Origin: a virus | Strand: one strand, 5' to 3' | DNA: 22,396 nucleotides | IMG/VR virus record: IMGVR_UViG_3300009705_000141 | Span: 1 to 22,396 of that record | Shown here: positions 1-7,712 of the stretch, in pieces | Layout of the letters: each line of letters begins with the position of its first letter | Position numbering within the stretch: the first letter of the stretch is position 1 | Made by a program: the position numbers and the translations under genes | The notes under the pieces: generated by a model | Seen by the model: only the letters and a program-made list of their open reading frames with translations | Databases searched by the model: none | What the model was told of the DNA's origin: nothing

Positions 1-12
1 CCATTCTAACAT
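1..12 (-). CDS. Start of an unidentified gene, cut by the window edge
   Basis: Only the first four codons (M-L-E-W) are inside the window. The start is supported by a strong Shine-Dalgarno sequence, AAGGAG at 20-25 on the minus strand, seven bases before the ATG. It lies just after the terminator that follows the gp32-like gene, so it probably begins or continues the replication-type gene run. Nothing can be said about its product. Confidence 0.6.
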
Positions 13-34
13 TATATGTCTCCTTCTGTTGATT

Positions 35-70
35 AAAAATGCGGCAGAGTATTTGTGTGCCCGCTCTGCC
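35..70 (-). terminator. Rho-independent terminator after the gp32-like gene
   Basis: On the minus strand, GGCAGAG (64-70) can pair with CTCTGCC (43-49) across a 14-base loop. This is followed by GCA and five T (35-39). It begins 26 bases after the stop codon of the gp32-like gene and ends just before the ribosome binding site of the next gene. The stem is only seven base pairs and the loop is rather long, so termination may be partial. Confidence 0.6.
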
Positions 71-96
71 AGCGGCCATTATAAACAAGCTTGAGA

Positions 97-876
97 TCAA
101 CCTGACATTAGTTCGTCAAATGCCCGGTCCACATCATTCTTTCCACTCTTGTTTTGGTGGTTGTATGATGTTGTCTCAGATGAACGACTTTCGGCGGTTT
201 TATCGCCAGCCAGCTGCTCATCGAGAATCACATCTACCTGCTCTGGAGTAAGACGCTCAAAAAGAGACTCAAACTCTGGAATACCATCTAGGAGGGCGGG
301 GATGGCTTCATTATCCTCAAGCAGGGGTGAAGTGTTTCTACGCATCTTCAAGCTTGTTTGTGGGTACGCGCCCGGCTTATTGGGCTTCGTATAAGTTAGG
401 GTGATATCGGTGCCCTCCTGCACATCAGTGACATCACCGTATTCGGGATCAAGAATGTATCCGAGCAAAAGTTCATACGCCTGCTTTCCGTAGCCGTAAA
501 TCTTCGCTCCTTCGTCCTCTCGACCTCGTACAACGACTGGTGAGAAGTACCGGGTGCGTACAAAGAGTGACTTTGCTAGCTTCTTGGTTTCCTCGTCGTT
601 TGTTTCTGTTCCTTCACGCCACAACTGTGAGGCAAAATCGCAGATAGGGCAGCGTTCTCCGTAGTTTCGCTTCGGACACACAACACCTCCCCTGTGATCT
701 CCCACGTTATAGTGAAAGAACATTTCCTTCAACGGATCTCCATCCGCTGTTGGCACGATACGGATGTCCGTATCTCCCTCGTCTGGTTTGAACCAGTGTG
801 AAGTTCCGTCAGAACCTCTTCCGTCACCGCGCAAAGTTGCGAGCTTGCGGCGCATAAGCTCCATGTCGATTCCCAT
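97..876 (-). CDS. 32: gp32-like single-stranded DNA-binding protein
   Basis: The 259-aa product resembles T4 gp32, the replication and recombination protein that coats ssDNA. A zinc-site pattern is visible: H55, C67, C76 and C79 (CPKR...CPICD). Its spacing closely matches the His-Cys-Cys-Cys site known for T4 gp32. The N-terminus is basic (about residues 9-20), as expected for the cooperativity region. The last 12 residues are acidic (DVDRAFDELMSG), like the gp32 tail that recruits replication partners, and a Ser/Asn/Gln-rich linker precedes them. At 259 aa it is somewhat shorter than T4 gp32 (about 300). The ATG has AAGGAG at good spacing. A sigma70-type promoter lies directly upstream and a terminator downstream, so the gene can be a separate transcription unit. 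Confidence 0.9.
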   Translation of the reverse strand: MGIDMELMRRKLATLRGDGRGSDGTSHWFKPDEGDTDIRIVPTADGDPLKEMFFHYNVGDHRGGVVCPKRNYGERCPICDFASQLWREGTETNDEETKKLAKSLFVRTRYFSPVVVRGREDEGAKIYGYGKQAYELLLGYILDPEYGDVTDVQEGTDITLTYTKPNKPGAYPQTSLKMRRNTSPLLEDNEAIPALLDGIPEFESLFERLTPEQVDVILDEQLAGDKTAESRSSETTSYNHQNKSGKNDVDRAFDELMSG

Positions 877-899
877 AATGTTTCTCCTTTATGATGGGT

Positions 900-927
900 A
901 GTATAACACTCTATTCAGAATTGTCAA
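900..927 (-). promoter_or_regulatory. Sigma70-type promoter for the gp32-like gene
   Basis: The minus strand reads TTGACA (922-927), a 16-base spacer, then TATACT (900-905). The -35 is a full match and the -10 matches at five of six positions. The start site would fall near 890-895, giving a leader of roughly 15-20 bases that still contains the AAGGAG ribosome binding site. The element overlaps the last codons and stop of the FtsZ-like gene. The match is seen in the sequence; its use by host sigma70 polymerase is inferred. Confidence 0.7.
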
Positions 928-1771
928 GAGTATTTGTTTGAATTGCGTTAGTGTGGGCAACGCAGAGCCCGAAATCTTGCTCATGAAAAGTTTCATAGAT
1001 TGCATATGAGTGGCGTAAATAGGCGTTTGAATTCTTTCTTTTCAGACTTTCAACAATCCGCTTATGGAGCCCTCCATCGCTTTCTAATTTTTTATCATTT
1101 ACACATAGATAATAACATATCTCACGAGGATTGTCAAGCGGAAAGAACCAGTTTTCTTGAAGTTTCTCTACGGTGGCAAATCCTATCGCGCGGATTCTAT
1201 TGATCTCTTTAGGTCGGCTTACATTACCAATCTCCGGTTCGTTATGAGTGAAATAGTTAATAAAATGAACAGCTGAAACAATAGTCTTATTTAAGGAATC
1301 ATAAAAGTTCTTAATAGGCACCGTGTCCCCCATGGCCCGCTCTACGAATTCATTGGAAATTATAGTAAGGCTATGAAGCAAGCCTGAACGAGCATATTCC
1401 TGCAGGATTCCACCGACGACTTTCTCTATCTTTGCTGGAGTCTCAGGTAATAGATCCGTATCAGGCTTTATGTAAAAGACATCCACTTTCTTATCCTTGA
1501 GTTGCTCCAAAATTCCTAGTGAGTAGTTTGAGCTTAACGACGATCCCATAACGAAAACTTGTACATGCTTGTCTATATCTTTAAAGAAGCTTTTTAAATT
1601 AGGGATGCTCTCTTCATACTCTTCTGGATCGTTGAAATGTTTAAGTTTGAAATTCTCTTTACCTGTCTTTTTAACTTTGCTATTTAAACAGTAAATATTG
1701 TATTGAGCGTGCTCTTTGAATCTCGCGGCTATAGCGCTGGCGCCATTACCAATGCCCACTATCGACATCAT
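911..1771 (-). CDS. Divergent FtsZ/tubulin-like protein
   Basis: The 286-aa protein is not a textbook family member, but its order of elements matches FtsZ. It opens with a strand and glycine loop, IVGIGNGASAIAARF (4-18), like the FtsZ T1 region. Strand VQVFVMG (70-76) leads into the T4-loop position. VDVFYIKPDTDLLPE (96-110) sits where FtsZ has its VVTKPF strand. LLHSLTIISNEFVERAMGD (131-149) matches the FtsZ stretch DSLIVIPNDKLL. NKTIVSAVHFINYF (161-174) matches the helix before the T7 loop. The C-terminal part ends in a strand, DFGLCVAHTN (266-275), comparable to ELRVTVVATG. The GGGTGTG signature is replaced by GSSLSSNYS (76-84), and no acidic T7 catalytic motif is visible, so GTP binding and hydrolysis are doubtful. 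The fold is inferred by eye. The start ATG overlaps the polymerase stop (ATGA), which implies translational coupling. Confidence 0.6.
   Translation of the reverse strand: MMSIVGIGNGASAIAARFKEHAQYNIYCLNSKVKKTGKENFKLKHFNDPEEYEESIPNLKSFFKDIDKHVQVFVMGSSLSSNYSLGILEQLKDKKVDVFYIKPDTDLLPETPAKIEKVVGGILQEYARSGLLHSLTIISNEFVERAMGDTVPIKNFYDSLNKTIVSAVHFINYFTHNEPEIGNVSRPKEINRIRAIGFATVEKLQENWFFPLDNPREICYYLCVNDKKLESDGGLHKRIVESLKRKNSNAYLRHSYAIYETFHEQDFGLCVAHTNAIQTNTLDNSE
1109..1137 (-). promoter_or_regulatory. Intragenic sigma70-type promoter in the FtsZ-like gene
   Basis: The minus strand reads TTGACA (1132-1137), exactly 17 bases, then TATTAT (1109-1114), with TG one base before the -10 (extended -10). It lies about 235 bases upstream of the gp32-like start, inside codons for LDNPREICYY, so it may act as a second promoter for that gene. 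Coding constraint could create such a match by chance. The consensus fit is seen; activity is inferred. Confidence 0.5.
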
Positions 1772-2955
1772 AGCTTTAACTCATTTAGGTCTAAATAATT
1801 GGGACCAGCAGACAGGTTTACAAGATATTGACCAAGGCGATTATTAGCGAAAGTTTCTTTAATCTCTGGTACAAGGTGCTTTTCTTCGTCATTTAAATCT
1901 ATAACAATTTCATCGTGCACAATATGCGAAATAAATGACTTCTTATTCTTCAGCAATTGCGAAATTCGACAGGCGCGCTCTAATACTAAATCAGATGTAG
2001 TACTCTGAATCAGATAATTAAGGGCTCGCCGGCGATCCACTTTGATTTCCCTTCCAAACATAGTATTAATATACCCTTCGGAGTACCACTTGTCAAGTAC
2101 TTTTTCTCGATCATAATAATCGGTACTAATCGCTTTAGAATCAGGGTTGTAAAGCCATGCAAAGAAAATGGTCTTAGCTTCTTCTCGTGGCATATCAACG
2201 CGCTGCAGAACATGTTTTAAGTTCCAAGAGTGAATGTCTTCTGTTGGCTGGGAGACGCCGCTAAGTGCCAGGAGGGTGCGGACTTCTGCTCCGTTGTAGT
2301 CCAGTGACAAAAACCAATCATTGCGAGGCTTTACTAGCCTTCTAAGCTCCTTTCTCATAGTTAGCATAGGGAAGGAGTTAGGTCTTGTGGTAAGCCGCCC
2401 TGTGACGGTACCAAACAGGTTGTAGTCAATGTAGTTTTGTCTATTGAGATACTTTTGGGATTCTTTACGCAGAGCGCTCTTTACAAAAATTTCACGACAA
2501 CCCTCACTACTTAAGCTGAGTGTCTGATACTTGATCTGATGCAGGAGAGCTTGCACATCATTTAAAAACTTATAGTTATTAGGCTTCTCACATGTTTGAA
2601 AAACATGTTCCGTGATCTTATTTTTTACTTCTAAGAATCTCAAGATAAAATCGTGAGGCACCAGATCAAAAAAGCAATGCTCGTATAGATCTACCTTGGC
2701 CAGCTCAAAAGAGCGACGATAAGCCCTCATTTTTTTGGCCGCTGAGTCATACTCTTCTTTGAGCGATTCAGGGCATGCAGCCTCTAAAGAAATGCCGCCA
2801 CAGTATAACCATGCGTATTCGGCGGGGGAGTCTTCTAGCGTGCCTGAGTATTTCCAAGTGCGCTCTAAGTTAGGGGGAATTTCATCGAAAAAGAGTTGTC
2901 CGTCCTGATAAACCCCTACGCACTCTTTCTTGTCGTCGATCGTTTGGAAGTACAT
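1768..2955 (-). CDS. Minimal family A (PolA-type) DNA polymerase
   Basis: The 395-aa product has the polymerase core motifs of family A. TGRLTTRPNSFPML (185-198) precedes the palm. Motif A is SLDYNGAEVR (217-226), with D219 as the metal ligand and E224 as the steric-gate position. Motif B keeps the O-helix pattern R257, K261, F265, Y269. GYINTMFGR (294-302) and NYLIQSTTSDLV (313-324) match conserved finger and palm segments. Motif C is HIVHDEIVID (344-353), with D348 and E349. All key catalytic residues are present. No 3'-5' exonuclease motifs are visible in the first 180 residues, and the motif A-B and B-to-GR spacings are shorter than in Pol I, so this is a very compact enzyme (E. coli Klenow fragment is about 605 aa). 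T4 itself uses a family B polymerase. The gene starts 5 bases after the 431-aa gene and its stop overlaps the next start. Confidence 0.88.
   Translation of the reverse strand: MYFQTIDDKKECVGVYQDGQLFFDEIPPNLERTWKYSGTLEDSPAEYAWLYCGGISLEAACPESLKEEYDSAAKKMRAYRRSFELAKVDLYEHCFFDLVPHDFILRFLEVKNKITEHVFQTCEKPNNYKFLNDVQALLHQIKYQTLSLSSEGCREIFVKSALRKESQKYLNRQNYIDYNLFGTVTGRLTTRPNSFPMLTMRKELRRLVKPRNDWFLSLDYNGAEVRTLLALSGVSQPTEDIHSWNLKHVLQRVDMPREEAKTIFFAWLYNPDSKAISTDYYDREKVLDKWYSEGYINTMFGREIKVDRRRALNYLIQSTTSDLVLERACRISQLLKNKKSFISHIVHDEIVIDLNDEEKHLVPEIKETFANNRLGQYLVNLSAGPNYLDLNELKL
2068..2096 (-). promoter_or_regulatory. Intragenic sigma70-type promoter in the polymerase gene
   Basis: The minus strand reads TTGACA (2091-2096), a 17-base spacer, then TATATT (2068-2073), a full -35 and five of six -10 bases. 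It lies inside the polymerase gene, about 300 bases upstream of the FtsZ-like start, so it could supply transcript for the FtsZ-like and gp32-like genes. It overlaps codons for LDKWYSEGYIN, so a chance origin is possible. Confidence 0.42.
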
Positions 2956-2960
2956 TCACC

Positions 2961-4256
2961 CTACTTTTCTAAATCAATTCTATCGAACTTCTTTTTAATA
3001 TAGCTCAAAGAGCCAATATAGTCAAACGTTTTATTTAAGATTCTTTCAAAAGTGTCGAGGGCCACCATTTCGTTGCGTCGGAATACTTCCATGCAGTTGT
3101 CAATAAGTAAATTTCTTTCATTGGGCGTAAAATGACTTTCCTCTTCCACAAATCTAATGGTGCAGTAAAGACGAAAAAAATAAAATTTGTTGTAACGAGC
3201 GGCAAGACTATCGGGCGTGTAGTCAATCGGCTTTGTTGCCTTAACTACCGTCTTTTGGCTCTTGCCACAACTCGTAGCCTCATAGGCAGGATATTTAACT
3301 TGGTTATAGAACCTAAGCATTGAATTCCTAAAATTTGGATAATAACGACGATGGGCTGGGATATAAGCTGTTCTTAAAATTTTGTCGGTGTCTCCTAGAT
3401 TACTCTGCGCGGCCTTTCTCAACATGGCGCTTGAGGCTATGTCGGCTACGAGGCGCCAAGGATAGAACTTATCAACCATAAACCCATAAGACCTACAGGC
3501 GTTCAGATAGAATAGCCAGTTTCTACTATTGGTGAATTTCAAAACCTTATCCAGATCTGCAGCGGGCTTGAGGTCTGCTATTTCAATCACAAGCCCTGAG
3601 CTATGTATGGACCCGTAATTGCTTTTTACAAAAGCTGGAAAAGTAAACGGCTGCTTGCGAGCTGTTTTTTGGAGAAACGGCATTAGTTTGTTTATAAACT
3701 CATCAAAGTTAGTGATTGGCACTTCTTTTTCCTTAAAAAGAGAATCGATTGTTGACGTATAAATTTTCAAATGGGAGGCATATACTTTCTCAGGATTTTC
3801 ATATGCCTTATAAACCAAAAGCTCCGATAAATATTTATCCGAGGGGTTAATCATCTGCGACATTGTTGCTTTTTTAAACTGGTAAGCCATCTCGGTAAAG
3901 TTTTTCTCCACAAAATCCAGCGCTTTAAACTCTGCTTCGGCTTTGCTGCTCTGCTTCAGGGCTACAAGTTGGGCGCCAATATTGGATGGAATGATAGGTA
4001 CAAATGAGCGACTGGTGCGGCCGTAAAGGTGTTTTTCGGCAAAATTAAAATCAACCAAATTTGAATACTCTTCACCAAACCGTGCAATTTCATTTTTATA
4101 AAGGATCCTTTTATTATACACATCTTTCGTAGTGTTCGCAGCGTTAATGCCTTTAAGATACCAGTCTTCCAGATTCTGAGGAGTACTGTCGCCTGCCTCC
4201 GCATCTATATCTGCTGGTGATTCACTTTGTTTATATATTAATTTATTGGTGGCCAC
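2961..4256 (-). CDS. Conserved-looking 431-aa protein of unknown function
   Basis: I do not recognise a family. The protein starts with GTG, preceded by AGGAG at good spacing. The first 30 residues are polar and acidic (SPADIDAEAGDSTPQNLEDW), which suggests a flexible N-terminus. The rest looks like a folded, mostly helical, aromatic-rich and basic protein, with no signal peptide or membrane segment. A segment near residues 245-290 is rich in Tyr, Phe and Trp (NWLFYLNACRSYGF onward). Five Tyr/His/Arg-rich turns follow around 300-320. It is packed between the putative hub gene (11 bases upstream) and the polymerase gene (5 bases downstream). It could be a virion or injected protein, by its upstream neighbours, or a replication accessory, by its downstream neighbours. 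The sequence does not decide between these. Confidence 0.85.
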   Translation of the reverse strand: MATNKLIYKQSESPADIDAEAGDSTPQNLEDWYLKGINAANTTKDVYNKRILYKNEIARFGEEYSNLVDFNFAEKHLYGRTSRSFVPIIPSNIGAQLVALKQSSKAEAEFKALDFVEKNFTEMAYQFKKATMSQMINPSDKYLSELLVYKAYENPEKVYASHLKIYTSTIDSLFKEKEVPITNFDEFINKLMPFLQKTARKQPFTFPAFVKSNYGSIHSSGLVIEIADLKPAADLDKVLKFTNSRNWLFYLNACRSYGFMVDKFYPWRLVADIASSAMLRKAAQSNLGDTDKILRTAYIPAHRRYYPNFRNSMLRFYNQVKYPAYEATSCGKSQKTVVKATKPIDYTPDSLAARYNKFYFFRLYCTIRFVEEESHFTPNERNLLIDNCMEVFRRNEMVALDTFERILNKTFDYIGSLSYIKKKFDRIDLEK

Positions 4257-4267
4257 TGGTTACACTC

Positions 4268-7200
4268 CTACTTTTTCTTGCTGACATTATCTTTCGGTTC
4301 TTTATTTTTTTTGTCTTTATTGGCTTTTGAAGCAATATTGTTAGCTTTTTTCAGATATTGACATTTTTCTTTCTTCTCTTTTTTATCGACTTTACGAGTT
4401 TCTTTATCTTCTTTCTTCTTAGCGATCTCTGACACCCACGTGGCGTTTATTGTGGTATTTGCCTCTCCAGCGCCAAACTTATGAGAAGAGCGGATTATCA
4501 TATAATACCCTCCGATACCATAGGTACTTAGCTCTTGGGCACTAATATCACCTGGACTAACTTTTGCGTTAAAGGTCATGTTTGGCACTAAACCTCTCGG
4601 ATTGACAAATATGTAACTTCCTGGAAACGCACTAACATTCGCATAGGTGTTGATAGTGACATTATACACCTCTCTCATCTGCTCAAGTCCATTATATCCT
4701 TCTTGTTCATACCTTACCTCTTTAAGCCCGGGAGTCTCGGTTTTTTGGAATTTGATATTTTTTACAATTCCCCTATCTTTGCCTGCTGTGTAGTGCATGA
4801 TGCCGTTGGGGGTGTCCTCTCCAATTATACCATTCATTTTCTCGTTGGGGGCGGTACGACCAGCATAATAACAAACGTAGTTTATTTCATAAGGGGTGTC
4901 CCTGACGTTGATTGGGCTGCCTGGTGGTCCGGACATTTCTAAAATAGGCCAGGACTTTATTGGGTTCGAAGCATGCTGCACACCAGTCATATCCGCCCCA
5001 TTATGGTAGTGCAGATGTAATCGCGCAACATCATATGAGGTTCGGTCTTCCGTATCAACCCTGTAGTCAGATAGCATTTGACTGATTGTGTCATAGCTAT
5101 TGGGGCGCTTATTGTACGCAGTTACCGCTGCTTGCATAAGGAACGTCTTTTGTTTTGATTGTCCTCTCCCTCTTGGAAAGCAATGTCCATCGTTAATAAA
5201 GCCGTTCACTAATCCATTAATAAAGTCATTTAGGAAAGCAGAGATTGCATAATAGGGGCGGTCTTTAGAGAGTGTGCGCCCAGTGAGCCACTCCATAAAA
5301 TACTTAAATGAAATAGGTAAATCACCAATATTTACACATGCGCTATTTGCAGGATTTCGAGGATCTACAATTTCTATTGGACCCAAAAGACACCTGTATC
5401 TTTTAAAGTTTTCCTGCATTCGGAGAGTTCTACGCAAATCCAGTTCGGCTTCCCGCAGAGAGTGTTGCTTGAATTCTTCTTTCATGGTGTCGATGGCATG
5501 CCAATCTTCCCATACATTTTTGGCTCTATGGGCATCTCGTTGTTTTTGATCTTCCTCCGTGGGAGGAGTTTCAATAGTACTTTTTATTTTTCTATGATAG
5601 ACCGCTGTTGTTTCGAGATCATCATCGATTCCTTTCAAAATAACGTCTAATAAATCGCTAATATAAAAGTAAACTAACGCAATCTGCTGAGTGCTATTGG
5701 CGTTCTTGTTATCTTTGTGCCCTTTTCCTGCAGCAGTCGGGTTTTTTGAATATTCTTTGATGGCGCGGGCTAAGCCGTTGCGCTGACCCGACGTCGCGTC
5801 TCTTAGATTATTGATATCCAAGGCATCAGCCTCAGCCTTTAAAAGATCAAAATAGGGACCTTTTTCTTGAAATTCTCGAAGGGAACTATACTTTAAATTT
5901 ATAAATCGTAGTTTTCCACTATTTTTAAGATCTTTCCACATTGCGGCCCGGGCTTGGGCCAGTTCTTTAGCGACATCAGCTGCCATTTTTTCTTTATATT
6001 TGGCTAGCTCTTCGGATTCGCAGTTTTCCTGGAATTTGCGATATATTGATTCGCGGTTTTTCTGGTTTTCGATGATGGTAGAGTCACTAAAGATACTATA
6101 ACTTGGTTCATCGAAGAAATCATCGATATAAGCAAGATATTGAATCTTAAATATGACACGACCCATCTCATCAAAATCAAATGTGTGGATAGTGGGGGTC
6201 AGGTTTATCGTCACAAAAGAAGTATTCAGCATATCAGCTATCCCTTTTGGGTTTGACAGCCCCTGTATTCCGGGCGGTTTCATCCACCCTACTACCGCCT
6301 TTAACCTAAAATTTAATTTAGAAAGATTGTACAGTCGGTTGCGTTCATCTTGACTCATATCGCTGCCATGTTTTTGGATATACTTCTCCATAGTCGAATA
6401 GCCGCCCGTTTTAAGAGCAAGGTCTATGTAGGAATAGCCGCCGCGGTCTGTTGTAAGCTCATCAAACGTATTGGCAAAAATTGTTAATTCAGCACTAATA
6501 CTCTTTTTTAGAGCAAACGGATTACTGGCTTCATAATTAACAGAAAAGTTTTTAATGCCGGCTCCAAAACCACGTTTTCCTGTCGGCTTCATAAACTCCT
6601 CAAGATCCTGCCTAGTTGTAGAAGTATTAAACACCATCTCTTTAGATGTTTCCACCATTTGCCCTGTAGACTCGTCAGCTGTTTCCACAACTCGGAATAA
6701 GCGTATCTGAGGCTGCAATTGAGATAGATCCGGCGTACTTAAGTTAAGGAAGTTTTGTTGCTCGGGGTACTGGGTTAGTCTATTCATAAAGCCATACGGG
6801 GTGAGAGCATCCACCATTAGGCATGCATTGGATGGTCTCCTGACTTGTTCTCCTTCTTCTGTGGTTGCTCCTTCGTCTACATAAGGCAAATACTTATGTT
6901 CCTCTTCATCAATAGCCTCGATCTTGTGTTCTACAATTTTAAACACTTGTGACAGTAGAAAGCACTGCTCTCGATACTCTACTGTATCATACGCGATGCC
7001 GGCCCTTGATATTGTTTCCGCTGTTGAGTCTTTTGGAGCAGGCGGTGAAGCTGCTTTTTTAGCTTCCTCTTTAGCGCGCGTTAATAGATCACCTGTAAGG
7101 CTACTATGCGCTAAACTGGGGGAGCCGGCTTTGTCATTGTTCTCAGCCGTGTCCCTTAAGTGCCCCTTTAATGGCCCGAGTACCTTTAGTGCAATTCCTT

Positions 7201-7711
7201 TGCCGGCGTGCAGCATAGAGGGGACGCCGCCGGGATGCCACGCGTCGGGCATTACACCATACTTGACTATAAATTCTGCTAATTCGGCGCCTGTCTGTAT
7301 ATTGTCTATGTCGAGGATGGGATCCGTGACCATCTTGGTGGCGATACCGGCTCGCGAGCCGTGGCCATAGGTGGCGCTGCCTTCAGAATAAGCCATATCC
7401 ACGGCGGCGCCGGCATCTGCCGATTTCTTCCATGATGATATATGTTCACCCTCGCCGCGGTATACTCCGTCTGCATCTTGTGAAATACCCGTGGTTCCGT
7501 AGCGGCCGCCCCAAAGATCCCTAACAGCGTCCCACGATTCACGGTCTCGTTTTAAGTCATCCCACTCTGAATGTAGTTTCGCCCACTGTCCCTGCATCTG
7601 CTCTTTATACGCAGCTTTCAGGCGTGTTTTGGCGGCCTCGACTTCAGCATCGGTTTTCCAGTAATCTGCGCGGTCGCCCGTTGTCCCGTATGCTACTCCC
7701 TCAACTCCCAT
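4268..7711 (-). CDS. Large putative baseplate hub protein with Lys-rich tail
   Basis: The 1147-aa product is one of the two largest proteins in the window. Its position after the tape measure, tube-initiator and LysM genes is where contractile-tail phages carry baseplate hub components (T4 gp27 or P2 gpD type). The beta-strand-rich middle (about residues 330-450, with IRLFRVVE, KNFSVNYEASNPFAL and ELTIFANTFDEL) and a late segment (about 1030-1090, SPGDISAQELSTYGIGGYYM) would fit hub beta domains. Charged helical stretches lie around 570-620 and 740-810. The final roughly 55 residues, from about 1093, are dominated by Lys and Glu and are probably disordered. There is no transmembrane segment. 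The ATG comes one base after the stop of the LysM gene, so translation is probably coupled. The hub role is inferred from position and general composition; the reading frame itself is certain. Confidence 0.6.
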   Translation of the reverse strand: MGVEGVAYGTTGDRADYWKTDAEVEAAKTRLKAAYKEQMQGQWAKLHSEWDDLKRDRESWDAVRDLWGGRYGTTGISQDADGVYRGEGEHISSWKKSADAGAAVDMAYSEGSATYGHGSRAGIATKMVTDPILDIDNIQTGAELAEFIVKYGVMPDAWHPGGVPSMLHAGKGIALKVLGPLKGHLRDTAENNDKAGSPSLAHSSLTGDLLTRAKEEAKKAASPPAPKDSTAETISRAGIAYDTVEYREQCFLLSQVFKIVEHKIEAIDEEEHKYLPYVDEGATTEEGEQVRRPSNACLMVDALTPYGFMNRLTQYPEQQNFLNLSTPDLSQLQPQIRLFRVVETADESTGQMVETSKEMVFNTSTTRQDLEEFMKPTGKRGFGAGIKNFSVNYEASNPFALKKSISAELTIFANTFDELTTDRGGYSYIDLALKTGGYSTMEKYIQKHGSDMSQDERNRLYNLSKLNFRLKAVVGWMKPPGIQGLSNPKGIADMLNTSFVTINLTPTIHTFDFDEMGRVIFKIQYLAYIDDFFDEPSYSIFSDSTIIENQKNRESIYRKFQENCESEELAKYKEKMAADVAKELAQARAAMWKDLKNSGKLRFINLKYSSLREFQEKGPYFDLLKAEADALDINNLRDATSGQRNGLARAIKEYSKNPTAAGKGHKDNKNANSTQQIALVYFYISDLLDVILKGIDDDLETTAVYHRKIKSTIETPPTEEDQKQRDAHRAKNVWEDWHAIDTMKEEFKQHSLREAELDLRRTLRMQENFKRYRCLLGPIEIVDPRNPANSACVNIGDLPISFKYFMEWLTGRTLSKDRPYYAISAFLNDFINGLVNGFINDGHCFPRGRGQSKQKTFLMQAAVTAYNKRPNSYDTISQMLSDYRVDTEDRTSYDVARLHLHYHNGADMTGVQHASNPIKSWPILEMSGPPGSPINVRDTPYEINYVCYYAGRTAPNEKMNGIIGEDTPNGIMHYTAGKDRGIVKNIKFQKTETPGLKEVRYEQEGYNGLEQMREVYNVTINTYANVSAFPGSYIFVNPRGLVPNMTFNAKVSPGDISAQELSTYGIGGYYMIIRSSHKFGAGEANTTINATWVSEIAKKKEDKETRKVDKKEKKEKCQYLKKANNIASKANKDKKNKEPKDNVSKKK

Positions 7712-7712
7712 C

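Noticed and set aside
3826-3839. GATAAATATTTATC palindrome resembling a T4-type late promoter (NATAAATA)
   Set aside because: It lies inside the 431-aa gene (codons for SDKYLSE) with no start downstream; likely a chance match in AT-rich codons. The similar CATAAATA near 8640 is rejected for the same reason.
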